A stretch of 64,000 nt of DNA from Dendrocalamus latiflorus. Its lineage: Eukaryota; Streptophyta; Magnoliopsida; Poales; Poaceae. Numbering within the stretch: position 1 is the stretch's first letter; each line of letters begins with the position of its first letter. The translations under genes and the position numbers were made by a program. Location of the stretch: the NCBI GenBank assembly GCA_017311315.1, contig CM029670.1, positions 28,888,949 to 28,952,948 on the forward strand, in the 5' to 3' direction. The notes below the pieces were generated by a model. That model searched no databases. It saw only the letters and a list, made by a program, of their open reading frames with translations, and had not been told where the DNA came from. Of this stretch, positions 12,298-23,089 are shown piece by piece.

Positions 12298-12827
12298 TGT
12301 CAGATCGGACTCTAGCTGCATGCTTAGGTCCAATCGGGTTTACTCTTTAGGCCATATGTCCAAACGGGCTGAACACAACTAAGCCTGCGAAGCAACAGAC
12401 TTATAAGTGGTATTGGGTCTTCTCACTACAAAAGACTAGTCCAATGGGGGAGACCTCCCTCACACTTATAAGTTATGTTTTTTTCTTTTTTCCATAACCA
12501 ATGTGGGACTATTCCCAACATTCTCCCCCTCACACATTGGTTGTGCACTTTTGCAATCATGAGGTCCAAAGAGATGTTAGGCACCTAAGCTCTGATACCA
12601 AATGTCAGATCGAACCCTGGTTGCATGCCTAGGTCCAATCGGGTTTACTCCCTAGGCTGCAGGTCCAAATGGACTGAACATAACTAAGCCCACGGAGCAA
12701 TAGACTTATAAGTGATATTGGGTTTTCTCCCACCCCCAAGAGACTAGTCCATTGGGTGAGGTCTCTCTCATACTTATAAGTTATGCATTTTCTTTTTTCC
12801 ACAACCAATATGGGACTATTCCCAACA
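12298..12827 (-). mobile_element. TRIM-like miniature LTR element
   Basis: Two direct repeats of 223 and 225 bp (12298-12520 and 12603-12827), each starting TGTCAGATCG and ending TATTCCCAACA or CTATTCCCAACA, flank only 82 bp. On the minus strand the 82 bp begin two bases from the right repeat with TGGTATCAGAGC (12589-12600), the complement of initiator Met-tRNA, and end with a purine tract (TGAGGGGGAGAA) beside the left repeat. This is LTR-PBS-PPT-LTR with no coding capacity, the definition of a TRIM. No clean TSD was found, and the sequence right of the second repeat resembles the internal spacer again, so it may be part of a tandem array. Confidence 0.68.
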
Positions 12828-13075
12828 TACTGCCCCTCGGGTCCTCCTCTTTGTTGCCTAAGACACCCCCGAGGGAATTGCTTCTCGGTGCTGGGACAAC
12901 CCATAGGGACCCGCCCCTTGGTGCCTGGACCGTCCTGAATGAAATAGCCATGAACTCTCGGGGCTCCCCCGGGTAAAATGGCTGTGATCCCTAGGCCACC
13001 TCCGGTTGAACTATCTATGAACTCACCCCCCCCCCCGGGCTGCCCTGGGTGAGTTTCTCCAATGGCTCAGCATTG

Positions 13076-15070
13076 GCGTGGCCATCCGCATCAGTACTAT
13101 CCTCACCGAGTACATTTCAAAAAGGTTGGGGCTGTTGAGCTGCTAGAGGATGGCTACGATGGGCTCGGTGAGGGGCTGGGTAGTCTCCTCAGGGAGGACG
13201 TAGAGCTAGGATGACAGTAGTCTGGATCGAGGAAGGCACGGTCAGGGACATAGTTATTACCGACACGGAAGTTGGTGGCGGCGTCGAAGTCGATGAGCTT
13301 GACCTGGCCGTAGTAGGTGACCACGAGGTTGAAGGGCTTAACGTCGTGGTGGACAATGCTCGTGTTGTGCTTGCGCTTCAGGGACGTGACGAGTTGATGC
13401 ATCACCTACTTCATGATGAGCGCGGCTTGCTTGACGAAGTCGAACATGAGGGGCTCCAGTATGAATGGGAAGTTGTAGTCATTGATGTAGTTGGCTAGCA
13501 TCTGGTCGCCCTTGATCTTCTAGATGAGCCATTTGCCACCCTTGACAAACTTCAACTTGGTCTTGTCGGCGATGAAACTCCCGAGGAACTCCATGTTGGT
13601 GATATGCCCTAGAGGCAACATGGAGATGTTGAATATATCACATACTATGTTTATGATACATTGCTTTGTTCCTTGAAATAGACATTATCATTATTGATCA
13701 ATGAGTATGTGACTTATTCATGAGACTCTTAATGCCAAAATGTTGCTATTTCTAAATGATCCCTGATTATATATCATATGAGGAACAAATATGATTCAAA
13801 GATCAGCATATGTATTGATTGATGATCATGTCTCATGGATCATGGTATGGTGATGCCAAATCAATAATATGGATATGTGTTAGTGAACATATGTTGGATA
13901 GACCCGCCATGAGACACTGCAGAGATTCCATGTGTCATCAGTTGGTCTCAAGTAGTGTTTATGTAGAATCCTTAGACTTGAGATCATCATGGTTCCCAAC
14001 ATGCGTAGTAGCCTATTTTGGGATTACTAACCACTACTCCGTAACTGGGTAGTCATAAAAGTAGTCTTCGGGTTTGCTATGAAACATGTAGTGGGATGTG
14101 AATGATCAAGATAGAATTTGCCCCTCCTTATGGGAGAGATATCTCTGGGCCCCTCGATGTAATCGATTATGAAAGTGCATGGCCATGCCAAGGTGATTGA
14201 GGAGTCAATCACGAGTTTATAATCCATCACGGAAACGATAGAGTGATTGAGCTATTAAGAGGATGACACAGGTCTCGCCTTGAGCTTAATCTATATCGTG
14301 ATGCAAAGGGATTCGTACATGAGAACATTACAGGTTCAGCCGATATGATCTTTACGTATACTTTGGGGTTAATATGTCTTGCTAGAGGCCGCTATTAACA
14401 GGGTGACCAGAAAGGCGTTTCCGGGTCGCGACCAAGTATACGTGAACCTACAGGGTCGCACACTTAACGGGTTGGAACACTAATTCGAATGTGATTCAGA
14501 TGTGGGCTCAATTCGGATAGAGATCCGGATAGACTCCTATTGGGCCTCGGTCCACGAGGCCCAAGTAGGGAGGTCTATATATATGAAGGCGAGGGGCTGA
14601 GGGGTGCATGTTTCTGTTCCTCCCGAGCAAAACCCTAGCCGCCACCTCCCAAGCCAAACCCTAGCCGCTCGCGAGTGCTGGTACACTCGCGATCGGCGTT
14701 CCAGCCCCGGACGTGTGGATACCGGTGGAGGCGCTGCTCGTTGCGGCGTTGATCGGCATCAACAACCTACAGATTGGATCTGCTCGTGGTGTGGTTGATC
14801 GCGTGGAGGAGATGATCTGTTCGGGACGATCGGCTACTTCCACTACTACCTCGACGCGCGTGGTTGGATCGGCTTCTCCAACTCTTCTTCCGCTGTGTTG
14901 CGCGTCTAGTGGTAACGATCCATGATCCCTCCTTAGCATGATGTCCTGGTGTGCGCGGTAGAAATTTTTGTTTTCTGCTCTCGTAGCATACGCGCAATCC
15001 ATTACTCCACACACGAGTAGAGGCAGGATGAGGCGCAGCTGAAGAGGAAGGAGAAGGAGTACGGAGGGGT
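13076..15070 (-). pseudogene. Decayed chloroplast STN7/STN8-type protein kinase fragment
   Basis: The minus-strand translation across 13593-13130 reads, with interruptions, FLGSFIADKTKLKFVKGGKWL, then a stop, KIKGDQMLANYIND, VTSLKRKHNTSIVHHDVKPF, then GQVKLIDFDAATNFRVGNNY and RAFLDPDYCHP, and further on QLNSPNLFEMYS. These are the HRDxKPxN, DFG-region and LDPxYxxPE segments of thylakoid state-transition kinases; the LDP motif is typical of that group. The catalytic HRD is HHD and DFG is DFD. In-frame stops (for example 13520-13522) and the absence of the N-lobe make it non-functional. It is split by the solo LTR 13594-15004; about 60 bp right of that LTR continue the host sequence. There is no visible intron, so it could be a captured or retrocopied fragment. 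Confidence 0.72.
13594..15004 (+). mobile_element. Solo LTR, BARE/Angela-like copia, 1411 bp
   Basis: Starts TGTTGGTGATATGCCCTAGA, the recognisable start of BARE/Angela-type copia LTRs, and ends near GCGCAATCCATTA. It is flanked by a perfect 5-bp duplication CTCCA (13589-13593 and 15005-15009). It has a TATA-like CTATATATATGAAGG near 14575 and the usual 'AAACCCTAGCCGC' leader downstream. No internal region is present. It interrupts the kinase pseudogene. Confidence 0.82.
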
Positions 15071-15076
15071 CGAGTG

Positions 15077-18000
15077 TGTTGCCTAGGCACGGAATAGAAT
15101 GCACTCACACGGTGATCGTAAACACACACAAACACCTCTAGTCAACTCAATACACACAAGAGTTTTTCTATTGCATCAATCTAATGCAGATTTTCCATGT
15201 TCTCCTTATATTTATACTCTTAGATTACAAATATATAGTCTAACAAAATTGCCTGAGTCTTTTGGCCATGATCCCCACGACTCACACCACCCGAATGACT
15301 CATTCCACCAACTAGCTCACTCAGTTTAGTGGACATGACTAGTTATGTGCAAACTAACTAATACTTGGCTTGGTCTATGACTGCACACAATCCTTCGAGT
15401 CCTTCTACGACCATGTCTTGTTGACGACGCCACCTCGACCATGCCTCACGACCACAACTGCTTCGACTATGGTGCCTTCGGCCATGGTGCCTTCGATTGC
15501 TTTACGGACCACGGCTTGTCGACCACATCTTCGACCATATCTTCATCGATCGCTTCATTGACCATGGCTTGTCGACCAGCATCTCCAGTAGTACTGCTCA
15601 GATAAACGATACTACTAGTCTTCGAGCATGACCGGGATACTGTAACTTACGAGTACTGACCATTGACACTATGCAGCTACGACCACTATAGCTATGACTA
15701 CTTGCTACAATACTCCTCCGAGAACCGTCTGCTACAGTCTTCCTCTGAGTACCGACCACGACAGTACTCCTCTGAGTACTGACTGTGGCTACGACTACTG
15801 CACAGCTCAACTTACGACTATGACTGCTATGACCGGTCTCTGACTCCGAAGTCTCTAACTACTCTCCGACTCCAGGTATTCGACTTGTACTCGACACACC
15901 ACTACAGAGTACTCGAACACACCAAATACTCGACACGACTACACAATACTTGAACACATCATGTACTCGACACACGACTTCTAAGTACTCGAATGCACCA
16001 AGTACTCAATACTGACTACAACGTACTCGAACACACCAAGTACTCTACACGCAACGATACAATACTCAAACACTCCGAGTACTTGACACTAGCTACTACA
16101 ACATCACAACAAGATTAGTTCCAACATTCACCCCTAACCTTGTTGTCATTATTTTGAGTACCTTGTTGCCAAACTTCAAAGCAGTGTAGTTCATCATCGG
16201 CATCAGTCGTAGTAAGATGTTCCTCCTCCTTCTTCAGCTTGCGGTACTCGCTGGCAAAGTGTCCACGTATGTCGTAATTGTAGCACTTCACCTTCTTCTT
16301 GTTGGACCTCCACTGTCATTGTTATTCTCGTCGTCATTGTCGTCATGGTCATCTCTATGACTACTACCATCTTTGATGCAGCCACTGCCACAATCACAGT
16401 TCTTTCTTGCATCGCTACCTGACCCTTCACCTTTCTTCTTCTTCTTGAGGGTCTCCCACTACGTGTGCGCGAGCAATAGATGCTCACTCTATTTCACATC
16501 GTTGAAACTCATTGTAGGCTTTGTATCGCCCGACGAGATCTTTGACGGTGAGGGTCTTCAAGTCCACACACTACTCGATGGACGTGACAAGCTACATGTA
16601 GCATGCCAGGGCAGCACGAAGAAACCTGCGAACAACAGCAATTTCATCTACCGTGGTATCGGCCAACGCTCGGATACCGGTGATGATCGACGTCACCTAA
16701 CCGACGAAGTCTTCAACGGACTCCCTTTCCTCCATCTTCAGCCCCTCTAAGTCTCTCTTGAGGGTCTGGAGCTTGGCTTCATGCACGTGCTCGTGCCCCA
16801 TGTGCACTATCTTGATTCCCTCCCGTGCCGACTTTGCTGTGTCTTTCCCGGATAGGAAAGACATGACGTCCTCTGGCACAGACTGATAGATAGCGTACAA
16901 CACCATGCAATCTTTCTGGTACTCCGCGGCACCAAGCTCCACTACTTCCCACATGTTCTGAGCCTGAAGTGCATCGCATCTTCACCGCCCGTATCATGTA
17001 GTTCATGCAGGTGAGCTGCGGGTACGACAATGTCACCGCACTCTCCCTCTTCACGGCCACCTGCGAGCTAGAGGTAGATGAATCACCTCGTAGTAGGCCT
17101 CGTACTCCTAATGGAGACACACTTCTTCCTTATCTTGACATCTTCTCCGACTCACGTGAATCTCCAAGCTATGACACCAATTATTGGCCTAGGCACAGAA
17201 CAAAATGCACTCACACAGTGGTTGTAAACGCACACGAACACCTCTGATCAACCCAAGACATACAAGAGTTTTTTCACCGCGTTAATCCGATGCAACTTTT
17301 CCATTTTGTCCTTTCATTTACACTCTCAGATCACAAGTATACAGTCTAACAAAGCTGCCTGAGTCTTTCGGCCACGATCCCCATGACTCGGACCACCTGA
17401 ACGACTTGTTCCACCAACCAGCTCACTCAATTTAGTGGACATGACCAGTTACATGCAAACTAACTGCTACCTGGCCCAGTCTATGACCACACACAATCAT
17501 TCAAGTCCTTCAACGACCACGTCTTGTGGACCACAATGTCTCGACCATGCTGCGCAATCACAGCTGCTTTGACCATGGTCCCTTCGACCGCTTCACCGAG
17601 CACGGCTTGTCGACCACATCTTTGACTATGGCTTCATCGACCGCTTCACTGACCTAGGCTTGTCGACCAGCATCTCCAGTAGTACCACTCACACAGACGG
17701 TACTACCGGTCTTCGAGCACGATTGAGATACTGTAGCTTACGATAACTGACCTTCGACACTATGCATCTACAACCACTATAGCTATGACTACTTGCTACA
17801 GTACTCCCCCAAGTACGGACTGCAGCTACGACTACTGTGTAGCTCGAATTACGACAACGACTACTAAGACTGGTGTCCGACTCCGGAGTCTCCGACTACT
17901 CTCCGACTCCAAGTCTTCGACTTGTACTCGACACACTACTACAAAGTATTTGAACACACCAAGCACTCGACACAACTACATAGTACTCAAACACATCGAG

Positions 18001-18163
18001 TACTCCACACACAACTTCTAAGTACTCGAACACAACAAGTACTCAATACCGACTACGACGTACTCGAACACACTGAGTACTCTACGCGCAATGACACAAT
18101 GCTCGAACACACCGAGTACTTGACACCGGCTGCTACAACAACACAACAAGATTAGTTCCAACA
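15077..18163 (-). mobile_element. Gag-only copia retrotransposon, minus strand
   Basis: Two long terminal repeats (15077-16126 and about 17182-18163) share 'CCTAGGCAC(A/G)GAA', the 'CACACACAAACACCTCT' type block and a common right end ACAAGATTAGTTCCAACA. They enclose only about 1.05 kb. On the minus strand a primer site TTGGTGTCATAGC (17168-17180), a degenerate version of TGGTATCAGAGC, lies against the right LTR. A polypurine tract (AAGGTTAGGGGTGAA) lies against the left LTR. The internal region encodes gag only, followed directly by the polypurine tract, so all of pol is missing. I did not find a matching TSD. Confidence 0.78.
16140..17120 (-). pseudogene. Copia Gag (UBN2 type), frameshifted
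   Basis: The minus-strand translation gives TLSYPQLTCMNYMIRAVKM (gag N-terminus), then after a frameshift VLYAIYQSVPEDVMSFL and KLQTLKRDLEGLKMEE, the UBN2/gag-polypeptide signature, then a zinc-knuckle-like CYNYDIRGHFASEYRK near 16270 in which the last Cys is Tyr. Gag forms the virus-like particle of copia elements. Several stops and at least two frameshifts make it non-functional. It is the only coding part of the 15077-18163 element. Confidence 0.75.
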
Positions 18164-18893
18164 CAGAGGGCCTCCGTGTGAGTAGAATCGGAGGGTGTCC
18201 AGGGGACGCAGTCTGTGGAGTGACACGCATGGACCCAGGGGTCCAGGGCCCAGCGTCCCACTTCGTAGGTAGAGTGACTTCTTGCTCGAGTCCTCGTGGA
18301 CAGCGCCAATTGTCATCAATACGAGACCGAACAGTAAACTTATAAGCATCCCCGGTCGGATTTGAAGACCGCCAAGTATGCAGAGGGACATAGATGACAG
18401 TGTATTCAATATGAGTGTCTAGAGTTACAAATGGTCTCCTCCCTGTCCCATTACAAGGGGTGCTATTTATAGTATGGGGGAGGGAGGCAAATGAAGTTAC
18501 AAATTTACCATCGGTGCCTAGCTTACTCCTAGAGGTATTTACGTCCTTTGCCCCACAAGGGTCCAGCCCGAAGACCCCCGGGTCAGTTTGTGGGTGACCC
18601 TAGACCTCGCCCGAGGTTGGCCCTGGACCTCATCTGGGGTTGGATCCAGAACCACTCTAGGGATGGTTCGTGGGCTGCGCTGAGGTTGGCTCGCGGACCT
18701 TTTTGAGGTTGGTCGTTGGGCTCCGTCTTAGTTTCCCGGACCATGTCCAGGGTGACGCAAACTCAATCCGGGGTGGACTCCAGACTACGTCTGGGGTTAG
18801 TCCACGGACCTTGCCTGGGGTAGATTCCTCGATGTGTGTTGTCACGTTGAAGTTGTCGTGGGCCTAAGGTAGCACGGGGACCCTCCCTCAACA
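18164..18893 (-). mobile_element. Ty3/gypsy fragment: 5' LTR plus primer site
   Basis: On the minus strand an LTR of about 583 bp (18311-18893) starts TGTTGAGGGAGGGTCCC and ends ATTGATGACA. It is followed by ATTGGCGCTGTCC (18298-18310), which matches the ATTGGCGCCGTC-type primer site usual in plant gypsy elements. A minus-strand TATA (CTATAAATAG, about 18468-18477) is present. Only 147 bp of internal sequence remain before the copia LTR at 18163. Confidence 0.62.
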
Positions 18894-19019
18894 CCTTGTC
18901 TATTTATGGGTTGAAATGGAGACTTGCAAATTAACCATCCAACTATCCTAACTTTACTTATTGAAGCCTAATGTTCTAGGGTTAGGGTTGTGGTATGTCC
19001 TCTTGTCATCCAGGTAGAG

Positions 19020-19700
19020 TGGCTGTAAAATCTTTATCCTCAAATAGCAATATATCAACTTTATTTATCACTCATAGACCCCTATTGTTTTGGTTGATTT
19101 ACTCTTGCTTTTGTTTTGATCTTGCCTCTCCCCTTTTTTGATCTTGTTGGATGCCAATGATAAGTAATAGAGATATACCTTAAAAATCAATCTCTATTTA
19201 TTTAGGCATCATATTTGGTAAGTTCTTGAAGTTGTCCGGTTTTTACTTGTTTTAGCTTCTCCGAGTGATTTCTTGATCAGTTGTTTTTGCCTCGATTCCT
19301 AGGTGTTCTAGTTTGCTATGACATATGGAAATGCATCTAGAGCCATATTGGCCATTATTTACTCACGAGCAAGTCATGTTCATTGTTTTTTGTTTTTGTC
19401 AAATTTTAGTGCAATCTTCCTTCAAATAAAAAATATCAAAATTTTGGCAGCGATTTTCTTGTTCGTTGATTGGAATAGGTTTTTGACATCCTAGATAAGA
19501 CGTATACCAAATTTTAAGTGATTTATAGTTTTAGTTTGAGAATTTGCTCAATTTATGGCTTTGACTTGGTTTTGGTGCAACAGAGCTTCCCGAACTAAAA
19601 AATCTAATTCTTTTGTCCTTTCAAGATATTTGATTGGGATAAATTCTTAAGGTCATGATCTTGCATTGGTTTAAGTTTAAAGTCTTTTAGATATGCGGAT
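19020..19700. repeat. Dispersed repeat, copy 2
   Basis: Diverged copy of the repeat at 2285-2960, same orientation, with shared ordered blocks over several hundred bases. No coding region or terminal structure is visible. Confidence 0.45.
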
Positions 19701-20334
19701 CAAAAACTACATTGGTTTTTGGATTTGAAACAAAGTTATTTTTATTGTTCACCGAGATGATTTTACTGTAGCATAGAAAATTTTCAGAATTTTTATTTCT
19801 TAATCTTGATTGTTTTTTATATCTATTGAAAATTTAGAGGCACGGTTTACCGGTCCATAGTTTATCAAATGAAATGGATCGCTCGTCTTTCATCACGTGG
19901 TACCGACGTGCTGTCGGTTGTTTGCTGAGCTGGTCTTCTGGAGTTGTAGCCATCATCCACATGGGCATGCCTGCGTGGTAATTAAGATATAATATGATGG
20001 TACTTCCATGAGGGAAAGCGAATCTGGCCTGTCATGTTTATGACTCCAGCTGTACTAAAAATGAAGCAGTCGGTCAATGGTGTTGAATGTTAGACCAATT
20101 AGAGCAGGTCCTACTCTGCACACCAGTACCACGCCGCTTTTTCTGGCCGTCTTCGGTGATTTTGGTGTACGTTTTCTTGAAACGCGATAAAAAAATATTG
20201 ATATAAATGATGTTTATAGTTTAAAGTTTAAAAAATTATTGTAAAAAATAATTTTAAAAAACTGTTTGAAAAGAACATCTCATTTGTGTCGGCTTTCCTA
20301 GAAGCCGAAGAAAAAAAAACAGGATCTCCGAGTC
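19701..20334. other. Intergenic, no gene recognised
   Basis: AT-rich. A short sequence with GTCGGCTTTCCTAGAAGCCGA at 20288-20310 is an imperfect palindrome next to an A tract, just left of the copia pol fragment. Confidence 0.4.
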
Positions 20335-22810
20335 TTGTTTGACTGCCACGATACAACACGCTGGAGAAACAGACACCGCGCTCTCACCAACATGTACTTC
20401 TTCCTGCGTCTTCGGAGCAATATCATCAGCGTTGGCCAGCTTGATGTGGGTGGATGCAGCGTGCTGATTGAAGATAGCATTCTGCGCGTCCGTGATCGAC
20501 AGCACAACCTCATCGCCAAGGTGAAGAGATCACTAAACCGACTATACAAGATCGTCCTAAGTGTGGTACAATCGGTTTGCTTGAGCCTACAGGTTGATGA
20601 TGAGGCATGGTACTGGCATGCCCGCTTTGGGCACCTCAACTTTGATGTGCTCCGGAAGATGTTGGCTATCGGCATGGTGCGCAGACTTCCTCACATGAAT
20701 CACATTGATCAGATTTGCGACGGGTGCCTTGTCGATAAACAACGGCGCGTGCCTTTTCCTCAAGAGACCAAGCACCGCACCAATGACCACCTTGACCTAG
20801 TGCACGGTGACCTGTGCGGACCTGTCACGCCAGTGACACACGGAGACAAACACTATTTCCTTTTGCTCGTCGATGATATGAGTCATTACATGGGGCTCAT
20901 TCTCCTCCAAGGCAAGGATGAGGCCGCCGGCGCAATCAAGAAGTTCCAGGCCGCAGTCGAGACCGAGACCAGCTGCATGCTGCGCACCCTGCACATCAAC
21001 CGTGGGGGGAGTTCACCTCCATGGACTTCACCGAACACTGCGCCGAGTAAGGAGTACACTAGCAGCTCACAACACCGTATTCATCCTAGCAAAATGGTGT
21101 CGTTGAGCACCGAAACCAGATGGTGATGGCAATGGCGAGGTGCATCCTCAAGGACCAAAAGGTGCCCGACAAATTCTGGGGGAAGGCCGTAACCACAACT
21201 GTCTTCATCCTGAACTGCTCTCTCACAAGCAGCATGAGCGAGAAGACCCCCTATAAAGCCTGACATGGTGTAAAGCCAGTCGTGCACTTCCTCCGAACCT
21301 TTGGCTGCATAGGCCATGTGAAAGCCACATGGCCGCACGCTAGCAAGCTGGACGACAGGAGCGCTCTCATGGTGTTCATCAGCTATGACAACCACTTCAA
21401 GGCATACCGAATGTTCGACCCCTCATCAGGCCGAGTGCACATCTCGAAGAATGTTATCTTCGACGAGGGGAGAAGCTGGCACTAGGAGCAATCTGAACAA
21501 GCCAGTGGCCACAATGGCTTCACCGTGGCCTACTCTGTACTGATGGCAAGACTTGAAGGTAGCTCGCCCGATGCCAGCATCACCAAGTCGACCATGGCAA
21601 TGGGCGAGCACTCCACTAATCTGACCTCAGGCGCCAGTGCTCCGATAGGCAAATTTGCATCCCCGCCATCGAACATTCCATCGTACATCAACCTCGATGA
21701 TGAAGGAGCTCCTTGGAGGTTCCGCATGGTGCAAGACTACATCGATGACGCTCCACCACACGAGCTCGATCCCGACGAATTGCACATGCTAACGATGGAG
21801 GAACTAGCCTCTGTCACCAAGGCTCAGGATGACCAAGGATGGTGGATGGCGATGCAGGAAGAGATGAACTCCATTGAGGAGAACAGGACATGGGACCTCA
21901 TCGATCTTCCAGCCAAAAAACGTGCAATTGGTCTTAAGTGGGTGTTTAAGTTAAAGAAGGACGCCCACGGCAAGATCGTGAAGCACAAGGCATGTTTGGT
22001 GACCAAGGGATATGTTCAATGTGCCAGTGTAGACTTCAATGAGGTGTTCGCACCCGTGGCGTGTCTTGATTATGTACGAGCACTCGTGGTGGTGGCTTCC
22101 TATGAGGGATGGCCGGTACATCACCTAGACGTGAAGTCTGCCTTCCTCAACGGCGACCTCACGGAGGAGGTATACGTGGCACAGCCCCCTAGCTTCATCT
22201 GCGTGGCCCCCGAGCACCAAGCGTTGTGCCTGCGTAAGGCACTCTGTATGCTTTGTCAAGCTCCAAGGCCTGGAATGCTAAGTTCGATAGCACGCTGACC
22301 TCCCTCGGCTTCAAGCAAACCTCGTCAGAGTATACCATGTACACCCGGGGAATTGGCGAATAACATCGGCTCTTGGGTGTGTACATCGACGACGTGTTGT
22401 TGACTGGTGCCCGTCTGGAGGTGATCGACCAATTCAAGGCCTTGATAGAAGCCGATTTCAAGATGAGTGACCTCGGCCCTCTTAGCTATTATCTCGGAAT
22501 CGAGGTCACGTAGAGTGAGGGCAAGATCACTCTGTCTCGAGCATGCTACATGGCCAAGCTACTGGAGAAGGCCAGTATGACCAGCTACAACTCCATCCAT
22601 GTCCCAATGGAGCTGCGACTGAAATTGAGCAAGGAAAGCTCAAATCCTCCGGTCGACGACACGTTCTACCGCAGATTTGTTGGAGGCCTACGCTACCTGG
22701 TACACACAAGGCCAGACATCGTGTTCACAGTTAGCTACATAAGTCAGTTTATGGTATTGCGTCGAACACCCGCTGCGCGAGGCCGGGCTCCTAGCACGAC
22801 TCGTAGAAGT
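20335..22810 (+). pseudogene. Copia pol remnant (integrase and reverse transcriptase)
   Basis: Read across frames in order: GAG-pre-integrase with a zinc-binding HHCC segment (WHARFGHLNFDVLRKM ... ICDGCLVDKQRR, about 20617-20745), the integrase core start (LDLVHGDLCGPVTPVT and YFLLLVDDMSHYMGL), a damaged integrase middle (21030-21480), then RT (EEMNSIEENRTWDLIDLP, GLKWVFKLKKDAHGKI, HHLDVKSAFLNGDL), then after a break YIDDVLLTGARLEVI (the YxDD catalytic box, near 22380) and ending in RYLVHTRPDIVFTVSYISQF. There are several frameshifts and stops (for example 21483-21485, 22296-22298). The gag, protease, RNase H and both LTRs are missing. Because both ends are abrupt, this is an internal fragment and not an element with termini. 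Confidence 0.88.
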
Positions 22811-23086
22811 TAAGGAGGGCAGTGGTAAGGACGGTACTATCGGACTTGCCGCCCAAGAAGCCCCGTACGATGGCCTACGCCTGGAGCTGCAAGCCCAGGA
22901 GGGGGAAGGGGAGGAGGCGGACGAGGCGGCCTTGAAGAGTGTAGCACGGCAGCAGGGGATCGCACGTGTGGGGCAAGGCGGAGATGAGGAAGGCGAGCGC
23001 AAGGAGGCCTATGGCGGCGGAGGAGAGGAGCGGGTGGAGGCATTCGTATCTAGCAGCATCAATCGAGTCTTTTAAGCAGCAGAGAT
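22811..23086 (-). other. Possible captured gene fragment, unidentified
   Basis: GC-rich segment between the copia fragment and the PIF/Harbinger element. One minus frame is open through ECLHPLLSSAAIGLL and LAFLISALPHTCDPLL, then a stop, then GFLGGKSDSTVLTTALL, a hydrophobic helix followed by a soluble stretch. It could be the end of a small membrane protein gene. I do not recognise it, and composition alone could explain the open frame. Confidence 0.25.
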
Positions 23087-23089
23087 TTA

